From positions 1,587-8,936 of the forward strand of contig PLXD01000256.1 in NCBI GenBank assembly GCA_003151295.1: a stretch of 7,350 nucleotides of DNA, read 5' to 3'. The position numbers and the translations under genes are program-made. This document shows, piece by piece, positions 1-6,133 of this stretch; position 1 is the first letter of the stretch, and each line of letters begins with the position of its first letter. The notes beneath the pieces were generated by a model, which was not told the DNA's origin, searched no databases, and saw nothing but the letters and a program-made list of their open reading frames with translations. This DNA is from Chitinophagaceae bacterium (lineage in GTDB: Bacteria; Bacteroidota; Bacteroidia; Chitinophagales; Chitinophagaceae).

Positions 1-1099
1 CATGCACCGAAAGGAACAATGCCGGCCCTTGCGTAATCGTTACTCCTCCGATACTTTCGCTCCTTTTGCCGGGAACGCTGCCAACGGTTCCGGGAGGCGC
101 CGCTTCCGAAACAGAGCCCCCACCGGTACCTATGCCCGTCATCGAAGAAGTTCCTGAACTTTGCGGGGTCACCGCGTAATACTGGAGGCTTCCATCGATC
201 CCGCTTGTAAAGGTCACGCTGTACTGCTCGCCGACCCTTACGGCTTCTACCTGAAGTTTCTTCTCATCGACAGTTTTACCCTTATTCATTAACGTGAGGG
301 TACAATCGAAGCGTCCCTTGGCTTTAACTCCAGCCCCGCTAAAAGCAAAGCTTACCTTGCGGCTGCTCATAGCCTGTACCGCCGGGATCTCCGACTCGTA
401 TTCCTTACCCTCCAGCACGGCCCGGATCCTGTAATTCCGCAGGACCTTCGGCGAATTATTGATCACCACTACCGCCCCATGTAAGGAATCATTGCCGGTA
501 ACCCCCGCTTCGATGACTGGAATCGTAGGATCCTCGACGTTCAATTCCACTGCCTTATTCGTAAAGATCAGACGGGCCTCGACCATGCCGGCCGGACGGA
601 GATATATTTCATTGAGTCCTTTTTTAATCCTGACGGGAATATAGAGCCATCCGGAGCTATAAGGATCGCCTGCATGCGGTGTTCCGTTGAAGAACAGTCC
701 GCCACTGCCCTTAACATGCAGGAGTGCGGTCTTCTCCCCGTCCGAGACATAGCTAAGATAGAAATAGCTCCCCCCGGGCCCGGCACCAAATCCACCACCC
801 CGAAGTCCACGCACCCGGAATCTGTTCAGGCTATCGGCAGACAGTGCCTGCCAGACGATATTCTGCCCCTTGGCATCCTTCCCGAAAACGCTCCCTTCGA
901 CCGGAACTTTCAGCGTTTGGTTATAGAGTTGCCAGGCAAGAGGATCCGTATATAAGGCTTCCCGCCCATAGCGGGTTCCCACAGTCGCAAAAAGGACCTT
1001 GGTAAAAGGATAGACCTCCTGGGCAAAACCGTAAAATTCCGAAAAAGACAACCCGAAAAAGATACAGAAGACAATCACCCGAAACTTACTCTTTCGCAT
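1..1099 (-). CDS. Secreted prolyl-oligopeptidase-like alpha/beta hydrolase, N-terminal part (runs off left edge)
   Basis: An open frame of 366 codons without a stop runs from ATG at 1099 to the left edge, so the C-terminus and probably the whole catalytic triad are missing. The N-terminus (MRKSKFRVIVFCIFFGLSFS) is a signal peptide, likely cut near the GFA-Q at residues 24-27, which implies periplasmic or outer-membrane export. Residues about 28-300 look beta-rich. The segment GSGGLFFNGTPHAGDPY (131-147), followed by IPV and a KKGLNE turn, resembles the accessory sugar-binding-like beta-sandwich in front of some secreted S9-type peptidases or esterases. Residues about 313-355 form a Ser/Gly/Pro-rich linker. 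The last visible residues, GPALFLSVH, look like the first core strand leading to an HG oxyanion motif of an alpha/beta hydrolase. The reading frame and secretion are clear; the hydrolase assignment is inferred from partial sequence and family memory. An esterase is an alternative. It is divergent from the lipoprotein gene. Confidence 0.72.
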   Translation of the reverse strand, partial: MRKSKFRVIVFCIFFGLSFSEFYGFAQEVYPFTKVLFATVGTRYGREALYTDPLAWQLYNQTLKVPVEGSVFGKDAKGQNIVWQALSADSLNRFRVRGLRGGGFGAGPGGSYFYLSYVSDGEKTALLHVKGSGGLFFNGTPHAGDPYSSGWLYIPVRIKKGLNEIYLRPAGMVEARLIFTNKAVELNVEDPTIPVIEAGVTGNDSLHGAVVVINNSPKVLRNYRIRAVLEGKEYESEIPAVQAMSSRKVSFAFSGAGVKAKGRFDCTLTLMNKGKTVDEKKLQVEAVRVGEQYSVTFTSGIDGSLQYYAVTPQSSGTSSMTGIGTGGGSVSEAAPPGTVGSVPGKRSESIGGVTITQGPALFLSVH

Positions 1100-1128
1100 A
1101 ATGCTTGATTTTTATAAAAAGACCTCTT

Positions 1129-1155
1129 TAAATATATATTGTAAGTACCGCCAAA
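1129..1155 (-). promoter_or_regulatory. Possible promoter of the secreted hydrolase gene
   Basis: On the minus strand a TTTG (1155-1152) is followed after 15 bases by TATATTTA (1136-1129), which differs from the Bacteroidota -7 consensus TAnnTTTG only in its last base. Transcription would begin about 20-25 bases before the ATG at 1099. The spacer is shorter than the usual 19-21 or so, and the region is AT-rich enough for chance matches, so this is a weak candidate. Confidence 0.25.
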
Positions 1156-1269
1156 GCCCATATTCCCCTACGATAAAAGGGTCTTTTTTGATGAAAGGCA
1201 AAGGCTGGCCATGACCGGATCAAAAATTCCTGATAAAAAGATCAATAAAACCAAAATCACGGCAGGAAA

Positions 1270-1282
1270 CCAATTTTATTGG
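1270..1282. repeat. Short perfect palindrome CCAAT-TTT-ATTGG
   Basis: Five-base arms CCAAT (1270-1274) and ATTGG (1278-1282) are separated by TTT in the middle of the divergent intergenic region. The half-site ATTGG recurs within TATTGGAC at 1467-1474, which also matches 1277-1284. It could be an operator for a dimeric regulator of either divergent gene, but five-base arms arise easily by chance and no regulator gene is present in the window. Confidence 0.25.
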
Positions 1283-1417
1283 ACATTATCAAAAACACAC
1301 ATACGTCGTTTCCGGCAGCATTAAGTGTTGTTTTAATAGGATGAAGTTCAGCCTCGGTCAGTTGCGCAAAAATTCTTAACATTTGAATAACAATGATTTA
1401 AATACTTTCAAAAAACT

Positions 1418-1448
1418 TTTGTCATTTAAATTGGTCAAACTATTATTC
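1418..1448 (+). promoter_or_regulatory. Possible promoter of the lipoprotein-cls pair
   Basis: TTTG at 1418-1421 is followed by a 19-base spacer and TATTATTC at 1441-1448, which matches four of the six fixed positions of the Bacteroidota TAnnTTTG -7 element. Spacing is right for this promoter class and would give a leader of roughly 30 bases before the ATG at 1488. The -7 match is imperfect, so this is only a candidate. Confidence 0.25.
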
Positions 1449-1487
1449 AAATCATTCTATTCACCCTATTGGACTAAAAAATTTAAT

Positions 1488-2060
1488 ATGAGACGATTTT
1501 CCCTGGCAGCACTTCTCCTTCCTGCTCTTTTCTTTCTTTTCGGTTGCAGTGGATCAAGAAAAATGGCAGCTAATTTTGTACCCTTTACCGTCGGTCTAAA
1601 ACAAAGGCTGGAAAGGGATAGTATCGACCTGAAACAAGTCCAATTCTACATCGACCAGAAGGTCATCCTTTCAAGATTCCTGGGAAGTCAAAAAGCGCAA
1701 GTGAATTCGGGCGTCGTGAAATTTGAAAACGGGCAATACATTAACGAGGTGATCGTACCCCCTTTCACCCCCGGTGTCTGTGAGGATATTGTAAATGGCC
1801 GGCTCATGATCAGCTTCGAGAAAGGAAATAACAATATTGCCTTCGGCCAGGGTAGCGGCTATACAGCAAATGACTATGTGATCTATGGGACCGATTGGAA
1901 GAATGGAACGACCGCAGTGACCTTTGATTCCAATAAATTCAGGGCCCGTTGCGGCACTTGCTCGGACGTAGCCTCGACCATGCTGGTAGTCAAAAAGAGC
2001 GAAATAGATAAGATCCAGAAGAAAACACGCACCCTGAAAGGAAGAAAGATCAACAATTAG
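1488..2060 (+). CDS. Uncharacterised small lipoprotein
   Basis: This is a 190-residue protein. I chose ATG 1488 over the in-frame TTG at 1383 because the protein then begins MRRFSLAALLLPALFFLFGC: a two-Arg n-region, a hydrophobic core and a lipobox-like LFGC with Cys20 as the lipidation site. The Phe at -2 is unusual. The residue after Cys is Ser, so there is no Asp-type inner-membrane retention signal. The mature part has no domain I recognise. It contains a Gly/Asn-rich stretch with YTANDYVIYGTDWKNG (125-140), suggesting a beta-rich fold, three further cysteines (Cys98 and a CGTC pair at 155-158) that could form a disulfide or bind metal, and a very basic C-terminal tail (about 169-188). 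It precedes the cardiolipin synthase-like gene by 47 bases on the same strand with no terminator seen, so co-transcription is likely. A link to envelope lipid metabolism is inference from that position only. Confidence 0.85.
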   Translation: MRRFSLAALLLPALFFLFGCSGSRKMAANFVPFTVGLKQRLERDSIDLKQVQFYIDQKVILSRFLGSQKAQVNSGVVKFENGQYINEVIVPPFTPGVCEDIVNGRLMISFEKGNNNIAFGQGSGYTANDYVIYGTDWKNGTTAVTFDSNKFRARCGTCSDVASTMLVVKKSEIDKIQKKTRTLKGRKINN

Positions 2061-2107
2061 CTATACGCTATTATTACCGATCTTTACGGTTCACTGTCTT
2101 TATTTAT

Positions 2108-3289
2108 ATGTCCCGAAAAAGAATTGCGAGATCCTTATCGACTTATACCCATCATAATAAGGTAAGAATAGTCCATGGAGGTCGTGAATTTTTCGCGCTC
2201 CTGGTTCACATGATCGACGAGGCAAAATCGCTCATCCATCTGCAAACCTATATCTTCGAAGACGACGAAACAGGCGGCATGGTCGCCGATGCCCTGATCC
2301 GGGCCGCCAAACGCAACGTACAAGTCTACCTCCTGCTGGATGGATATGCCTCACAGGAACTTGCCAAACCCTTTATCGCCAGGTTGAAACAGGACGGTGT
2401 GCATTTTCGCTGGTTTGCCCCCCTGATCAAAAGCCGTCTCTTTTACTTGGGCCGGCGCATGCACCATAAGTTCCTGGTTACGGACGCCTCTTATGGCCTG
2501 GCTGGAGGCATCAATATCAGTGACCGCTATAATGACCTGGGAGATAATAAGGCCTGGCTGGACTGGGCCCTCTATACGGAAGGAGAGGCCGCTGCAAAAC
2601 TGAATGTGATCGGTGAGCGGATGTGGGTAAAATCATCCTGGACAAAGGCGGCAACCCGCTACTCCCCGCCCAGGTTACCCGGCATCATACCGGCGGAAGA
2701 ATGCATGGTCAGGGTCAGACGCAACGACTGGGTGCGGAGAAAAAATCATATTTCAGCAAGCTATATGGAAATGTTCAGAAGCGCGGCCGACCATATCACA
2801 CTCCTTTCCAGCTATTTTCTGCCCGGAAAGATATTTCGTAAACAGATGGCGCTCGCATCCAAAAGAGGAGTAGCCATCCGCGTGATCCTTGCCGGTGTAT
2901 CGGATGTTAAGGTCGCCAGGCTGGCCGAACAATACATGTACCGCTGGATGTTCCGAAACAACATCGAAATCTATGAATACAGGGAAACCGTGCTGCACGG
3001 CAAACTGGCCACCTATGATGGCAAATGGGTCACGGTTGGCTCCTACAATGTCAACAACATCAGCGCCTATGCCAGTATAGAATTAAATATGGACGTCCTC
3101 AACGACCCCTTTGCACTGGACGTGCAGCAACAACTGGACGAGATCGCAAGCAAGCATTGCACTCGCATAACCCGCGAGAACTTCTACAGCCATACCCCTT
3201 ATCTCAAAAGGGTTCAGCAGCAGGCGGCCTATCTCACCATCCGATTTCTTTTCTTCCTGTTCACCTTTTATTTCAAGCAGGAAAAATAA
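2108..3289 (+). CDS. cls: Cardiolipin synthase / phospholipase D family protein (ClsB-like)
   Basis: This 393-residue protein belongs to the phospholipase D superfamily. Two HxK(x)4D motifs are intact: His119-Lys121-Asp126 (HHKFLVTD), followed by a GGIN segment, and His297-Lys299-Asp304 (HGKLATYD), followed by GSYN at 311-314. The TYIFEDDETG segment (47-56) and the two-lobe layout fit bacterial cardiolipin synthases, which join phosphatidylglycerol to a second phospholipid to make cardiolipin through a phospho-histidine intermediate. There is no N-terminal pair of membrane helices as in ClsA. Length and architecture are closer to E. coli ClsB, with membrane contact perhaps through the aromatic hydrophobic C-terminal stretch YLTIRFLFFLFTFYFK (375-390). 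The start at ATG 2108 has an AT-rich leader and no clear Shine-Dalgarno, as is usual in Bacteroidota. The family is secure; a general phospholipase D or other phosphatidyltransferase activity cannot be excluded. The gene ends 34 bases from the convergent membrane hydrolase gene. Confidence 0.92.
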   Translation: MSRKRIARSLSTYTHHNKVRIVHGGREFFALLVHMIDEAKSLIHLQTYIFEDDETGGMVADALIRAAKRNVQVYLLLDGYASQELAKPFIARLKQDGVHFRWFAPLIKSRLFYLGRRMHHKFLVTDASYGLAGGINISDRYNDLGDNKAWLDWALYTEGEAAAKLNVIGERMWVKSSWTKAATRYSPPRLPGIIPAEECMVRVRRNDWVRRKNHISASYMEMFRSAADHITLLSSYFLPGKIFRKQMALASKRGVAIRVILAGVSDVKVARLAEQYMYRWMFRNNIEIYEYRETVLHGKLATYDGKWVTVGSYNVNNISAYASIELNMDVLNDPFALDVQQQLDEIASKHCTRITRENFYSHTPYLKRVQQQAAYLTIRFLFFLFTFYFKQEK

Positions 3290-3323
3290 ATGGAGGGTAT
3301 GCTTCCAATCGCTTCGATTCCGA

Positions 3324-4352
3324 TTACTCCCCTTCTTTCCCGTTAACACCTCCTATCCTCCTGACAAAAGCAGCGATCGCCTCTCGGTCCCATCCTGCAA
3401 ACCGTCCTCTTTGCACGATCACCTTATTATCACCCAGATCCTGCAGATAATAATGGAATACAAAATGTGCGTCCGGAAACTCCCATCCCCTGATTTGACC
3501 AAAACGAAGGTCATTGAACACAAGTGTATCATGCCAATGATCGATCGTATAATAACCCTCAGAGAACCGCAGCAGAGAACTCACATCTTTCCGCTCCCTC
3601 ATAGGATCGAGCAGGGAATCGTTTTTTGGAAAAAAATGAAAGGGGATATCCTGCTTCCGGTCAAACACGGAAGCATAGCCGGTTTGAAACCCATCGGGGC
3701 CTTCGGCTATTACGAACCATAAGAAATTATTAAGGGGAGTAGGAGTCGTAAAATAACGGGTATAAGAAAGTTGCTGACGCCGTAGCTCCTGCTCCATCCT
3801 TGTATCGATGCGATATTTGTTCAGGATACAGTATACCAGGTAAATACCGCTCAAAGCCACGCCGGCCGCAGCCCAGTATTTCCGGGACCTTCGCCCCTTT
3901 TTCAAAATCAGCAGCCCCAGCACAGAAATAGCCAGCCAGATAGAAAAAAAAGGATCCGCTACAAAGAGGCTGTTGAAAGAAACCCTGTAATGACTAAAAG
4001 GCTCGAACCAGCCTGTGACATAGACATTAAAAGCATCTATAAAAATATGCACGAATAACTCCAGCCCGAAAAAGAACAGCCAGCCGCGGACAGAAAGAAA
4101 CTGGCCGCCCCGCCATCGCCTCACCACGAGGGTCAGCAGGACCGTCATCAGCGCTATGAATAATAGCGAATGAGTAAAGCCCCGGTGCGCCAGCACATCC
4201 CTAGCCGCATCCAGCCAGAAGGAAGCTACGAAATCGATATCGGGAAGGCTCTGGGCAATGGCACCCAGCAGCAGGGCCTTTTTCCCCAGTTTTTTCCCGG
4301 CAATCACCTCACCGATCGCAGCCCCCAGAACAATATGAGTAATAGTATCCAT
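3324..4352 (-). CDS. YdjM/DUF457-family membrane-bound putative metal-dependent hydrolase
   Basis: This is a 342-residue integral membrane protein. The N-terminal half carries the family signature: MDTITHIVLGAAIG with His6, a loop with PDID (37-40), HRGFTHS (56-62), and a later helix with His102 and Asp106 (VHIFID). These His and Asp residues are the presumed metal ligands. About four to six hydrophobic segments are visible up to residue 177, including LLFIALMTVLLTLVV (63-77), SIWLAISVLGLLIL (137-150) and WAAAGVALSGIYLVYCIL (160-177). Residues about 195-342 form a soluble, mixed C-terminal region with no recognised domain. The family (named after the LexA-regulated E. coli YdjM) is predicted to be hydrolytic, and I know of no defined substrate. 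The gene starts 38 bases after the alpha-L-fucosidase stop on the same strand and is preceded by an AGAGGA sequence, so translation from a shared transcript is likely. No LexA-type box was recognised upstream. Confidence 0.88.
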   Translation of the reverse strand: MDTITHIVLGAAIGEVIAGKKLGKKALLLGAIAQSLPDIDFVASFWLDAARDVLAHRGFTHSLLFIALMTVLLTLVVRRWRGGQFLSVRGWLFFFGLELFVHIFIDAFNVYVTGWFEPFSHYRVSFNSLFVADPFFSIWLAISVLGLLILKKGRRSRKYWAAAGVALSGIYLVYCILNKYRIDTRMEQELRRQQLSYTRYFTTPTPLNNFLWFVIAEGPDGFQTGYASVFDRKQDIPFHFFPKNDSLLDPMRERKDVSSLLRFSEGYYTIDHWHDTLVFNDLRFGQIRGWEFPDAHFVFHYYLQDLGDNKVIVQRGRFAGWDREAIAAFVRRIGGVNGKEGE

Positions 4353-4356
4353 GTGT

Positions 4357-4362
4357 TCCTCT
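4357..4362 (-). promoter_or_regulatory. Shine-Dalgarno-like AGAGGA before the membrane hydrolase gene
   Basis: On the minus strand AGAGGA sits four bases before the ATG ending at 4350. It is the best purine-rich ribosome-binding match of any start in this window, supports the chosen start, and suits a downstream gene of an operon translated from a short intercistronic gap. Confidence 0.45.
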
Positions 4363-4390
4363 TAACTTTAATTTGACTTTTTGCAACCAG

Positions 4391-5977
4391 TTATTCCGCG
4401 AGCTTATATAAGCCGAATTCAGAAAGCGTCGGATTGGACCTGGAAGATTCTATCCGGAGACGCACGCTGCCAGCAACGACAGCGGGGAACTGCAGCAACC
4501 GTTTGTATCCGACCGTAGTACCTTCGACGATGGTTTTCCATGTGCCCCCCTCTTTTTCTCCGTGTTTTGCGGGTTCGACTTCCTCACGGTATTCCAATAC
4601 GAATCGTTCGATCCGCTGACCTGTACGGATATCTTCCTGCAGCAGCAATAGGTCAAAGGTCTTTTTCCCATTCAGGCCGAATTCGATAAGAGTTGCGGTA
4701 TCTTTCCCCCGGGTGATGAAATGAGTATAGTCCTTGCCATCCAGCAGAGCGGGCGTATTCAGCCCATTGGAACAGCGGATCACAGCCCCCTTCGCCATGT
4801 TGACGGCAAAAGTCTCATCGATCCTCTTTTTCCAGGCTTTCAGATGCGCTTCATCGTTTTTGCCGATCAGCCCGCTCTTGTCGGGAGGAATATTCAGCAG
4901 CAATACACTGTTGCGCCCTACGGAGCTGAAATAGATCGTTAACAGATCATCCGGGGTCTTCACCTTGTCATCTTCCTCCGGATGATGAAACCATCCCGGC
5001 CGTATTGAAACATCCGTTTCCGCCGGATACCAGATCAAACCCTTTGCAGCCAATAACCTGGCCCTGCTCCCCAGGTCATCCTTCATCATATCGCCCTGTG
5101 GGACAAAAGTCACATCCTTTTGGGAGCCTGCAGCAATCTTTTCCTGGAGCTTTGCATCGACGGGAAGCACACTCCATTCTGTCAGCCTGCCCACCCCGCT
5201 CTCGGTACCCACCCAGCGCACATCGGGTCCCATGATCGCGATGGTAGCGCCCGGTTGCAGCTTCCTGATCAGGACATACCAGGCATCAAAATCATATACG
5301 GGTTTCTTCCCATTGGGCCCTTCCCCGTTGGCGCCGTCAAACCAGACTTCATCGACGCGCCCATAGTGAGTAAGCAATTCCGTCAACTGGTTCTCGAAGT
5401 AGGCATTGTATTTTTCCGAATCTCCGTAAAGTGATGAATGACGGTCCCAGGGTGAAAGATACACACCAAACCCGATCCCATACTCCCAGCAGGCTTCCGA
5501 AACCTCCTTTACAACATCGCCCTTCCCATTCTTCCAGGGAGTATTCTTTACGGAGTGTTCGGTATATTGACTGGGCCAAAGGCAAAATCCATCGTGGTGC
5601 TTGGCCGTGATGATCACCTGCTTAATACCCGCCTCTTTTGCAATCCGCACCCATTGCCTGGCATCCAGTTTTTCCGGGTTGAACTGGCTAATATCCTCTT
5701 TGCCGTCGCCCCATTCGTGGTTGGTAAAGGTATTGATGCCGAAATGGAAGAAGGCGGTCACCTCCAGCTCCTGCCATCTCAATTGCCTCGGAGAAGGGAC
5801 GACATGCGCCGCCTTCCAAATAATATCTGCCTCAGAATCCGAAGACCCGATCGTCACATAGTTCCCGTTGACCTGTTCTTTATTGCGCTGGATTTGTGCA
5901 ATGTCCGCCATCGGCAGAAACAGCAGCGGTATTATTATCTTTTTATTCACGTTTATAATCTTCGATCTCCTATTCAT
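4391..5977 (-). CDS. Alpha-L-fucosidase, glycoside hydrolase family 29
   Basis: This 528-residue enzyme releases terminal alpha-linked L-fucose with retention. I chose ATG 5977; an in-frame TTG four codons upstream is less likely. Residues 1-27 form a signal peptide (basic n-region, then IIIPLLFLPMADIA) without a lipobox, so a soluble periplasmic enzyme is expected. The catalytic barrel spans about 55-385 with GH29 hallmarks: FFHFGINTFTNHEWG (76-90), ITAKHHDGFCLWPS (123-136), VYLSPWDRH (172-180), the nucleophile Asp214 in VWFDGANG (211-218), and GPDVRWVGTESG (250-261), where Glu259 is the probable acid/base 45 residues later. Glu320 in WYPAETDVSIRPGW is a second conserved Glu and an alternative. 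The GPDVRWVG and YPAE signatures point to the GH29-B group, often specific for alpha-1,3/1,4 fucose on branched (Lewis-type or plant N-glycan) structures; this specificity is inferred. Residues about 395-528 resemble an F5/8-type (CBM32-like) beta-sandwich. It sits between GH35 and the membrane hydrolase. Confidence 0.95.
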   Translation of the reverse strand: MNRRSKIINVNKKIIIPLLFLPMADIAQIQRNKEQVNGNYVTIGSSDSEADIIWKAAHVVPSPRQLRWQELEVTAFFHFGINTFTNHEWGDGKEDISQFNPEKLDARQWVRIAKEAGIKQVIITAKHHDGFCLWPSQYTEHSVKNTPWKNGKGDVVKEVSEACWEYGIGFGVYLSPWDRHSSLYGDSEKYNAYFENQLTELLTHYGRVDEVWFDGANGEGPNGKKPVYDFDAWYVLIRKLQPGATIAIMGPDVRWVGTESGVGRLTEWSVLPVDAKLQEKIAAGSQKDVTFVPQGDMMKDDLGSRARLLAAKGLIWYPAETDVSIRPGWFHHPEEDDKVKTPDDLLTIYFSSVGRNSVLLLNIPPDKSGLIGKNDEAHLKAWKKRIDETFAVNMAKGAVIRCSNGLNTPALLDGKDYTHFITRGKDTATLIEFGLNGKKTFDLLLLQEDIRTGQRIERFVLEYREEVEPAKHGEKEGGTWKTIVEGTTVGYKRLLQFPAVVAGSVRLRIESSRSNPTLSEFGLYKLAE

Positions 5978-6109
5978 GATTATATTCAATTAGTTGCTTC
6001 AGCGTAATAGCCCCCCATCTACTATTTTAGGCTTCACTCTCCTCTACCCTTTCTCTCAGCAAAGCTGGCTAAACCCTTCCTCCCGATAAATCCGGCCGGG
6101 TTCCTTCTC
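5978..6109 (-). other. Gap between GH35 and GH29 genes, purine-rich on the coding strand
   Basis: These 132 bases separate the GH35 stop from the fucosidase start. On the minus strand the sequence is rich in GGA/AGA runs, and I found no TAnnTTTG-type promoter and no strong hairpin followed by a U-tract. The absence of a terminator favours read-through from GH35 into GH29. About a quarter of the gap is a diverged copy of the GH35 3' end, described separately. No start-like Shine-Dalgarno directly precedes ATG 5977. Confidence 0.5.
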
Positions 6110-6133
6110 TCAATAAAGCTGCCTTACCCCTTC
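6049..6133 (-). repeat. Diverged direct repeat of the GH35 gene 3' end (copies 6049-6079 and 6103-6133)
   Basis: Positions 6103-6133 contain the last seven codons of the GH35 gene and its TGA. Positions 6049-6079, 54 bases further downstream, match them at 25 of 31 positions by hand alignment. Shared blocks are TTCTCTCA, AAAGCTG and CCCTTC on the plus strand. The offset is a multiple of three, so continuing past the GH35 stop in the same frame reads 17 codons ending EEGFSQLC and a second TGA, echoing the true tail VEGVRQLY. The match stops abruptly at both ends. It may be a short tandem duplication that diverged, or the remnant of a deleted second GH35 gene. The pyrimidine-rich composition makes chance similarity somewhat easier. 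Confidence 0.5.

Larger units (their letters stand above)
1100..1487. other. AT-rich divergent intergenic region
   Basis: This 388-base stretch lies between the divergent starts of the secreted hydrolase (minus) and the lipoprotein (plus). I see no convincing gene. A plus-strand reading frame is open from a TTG at 1383 into the lipoprotein gene, but those 35 residues would bury the signal peptide and are rejected as coding. The region holds weak promoter-like matches for both directions, a short CCAAT/ATTGG palindrome, and repeated A-tracts (ATAAAAAGA at 1114-1122 and again at 1233-1241). No tRNA-like or riboswitch-like fold was recognised by eye. Confidence 0.6.

Noticed and set aside
568..955. 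Open frames on both strands within the left-edge gene
   Set aside because: The minus-strand frame from 1099 to the edge has a signal peptide and coherent beta-rich sequence throughout, so the shorter frames are shadows.
1173..1190. AAAAG-GGT-CTTTT hairpin followed by T residues, considered as a terminator
   Set aside because: The stem is almost entirely A-T and short, and it lies upstream of both divergent genes where no transcript needs ending.
3307..3319. Small hairpin AATCG-CTT-CGATT between the convergent genes, considered as a bidirectional terminator
   Set aside because: The stem is only five base pairs with a three-base loop and no adjacent T-tract on either strand.
3025..3450. A 141-codon plus-strand frame spanning the end of the cls gene and the convergent junction
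   Set aside because: It overlaps two well-supported genes in another frame and its composition looks like a frame-shifted shadow, rich in Pro, Arg, Ser and Gln.
5555..6007. A 150-codon plus-strand open frame
   Set aside because: It is antisense to the N-terminal third of the GH29 gene, including its signal peptide, and shows no domain or signal of its own.
6055..6066. CAGC-AAA-GCTG hairpin in the GH35-GH29 gap, considered as a terminator or attenuator
   Set aside because: The stem is four base pairs, and the plus-strand and minus-strand flanks lack a T-tract. It overlaps the tail repeat, which explains the sequence better.
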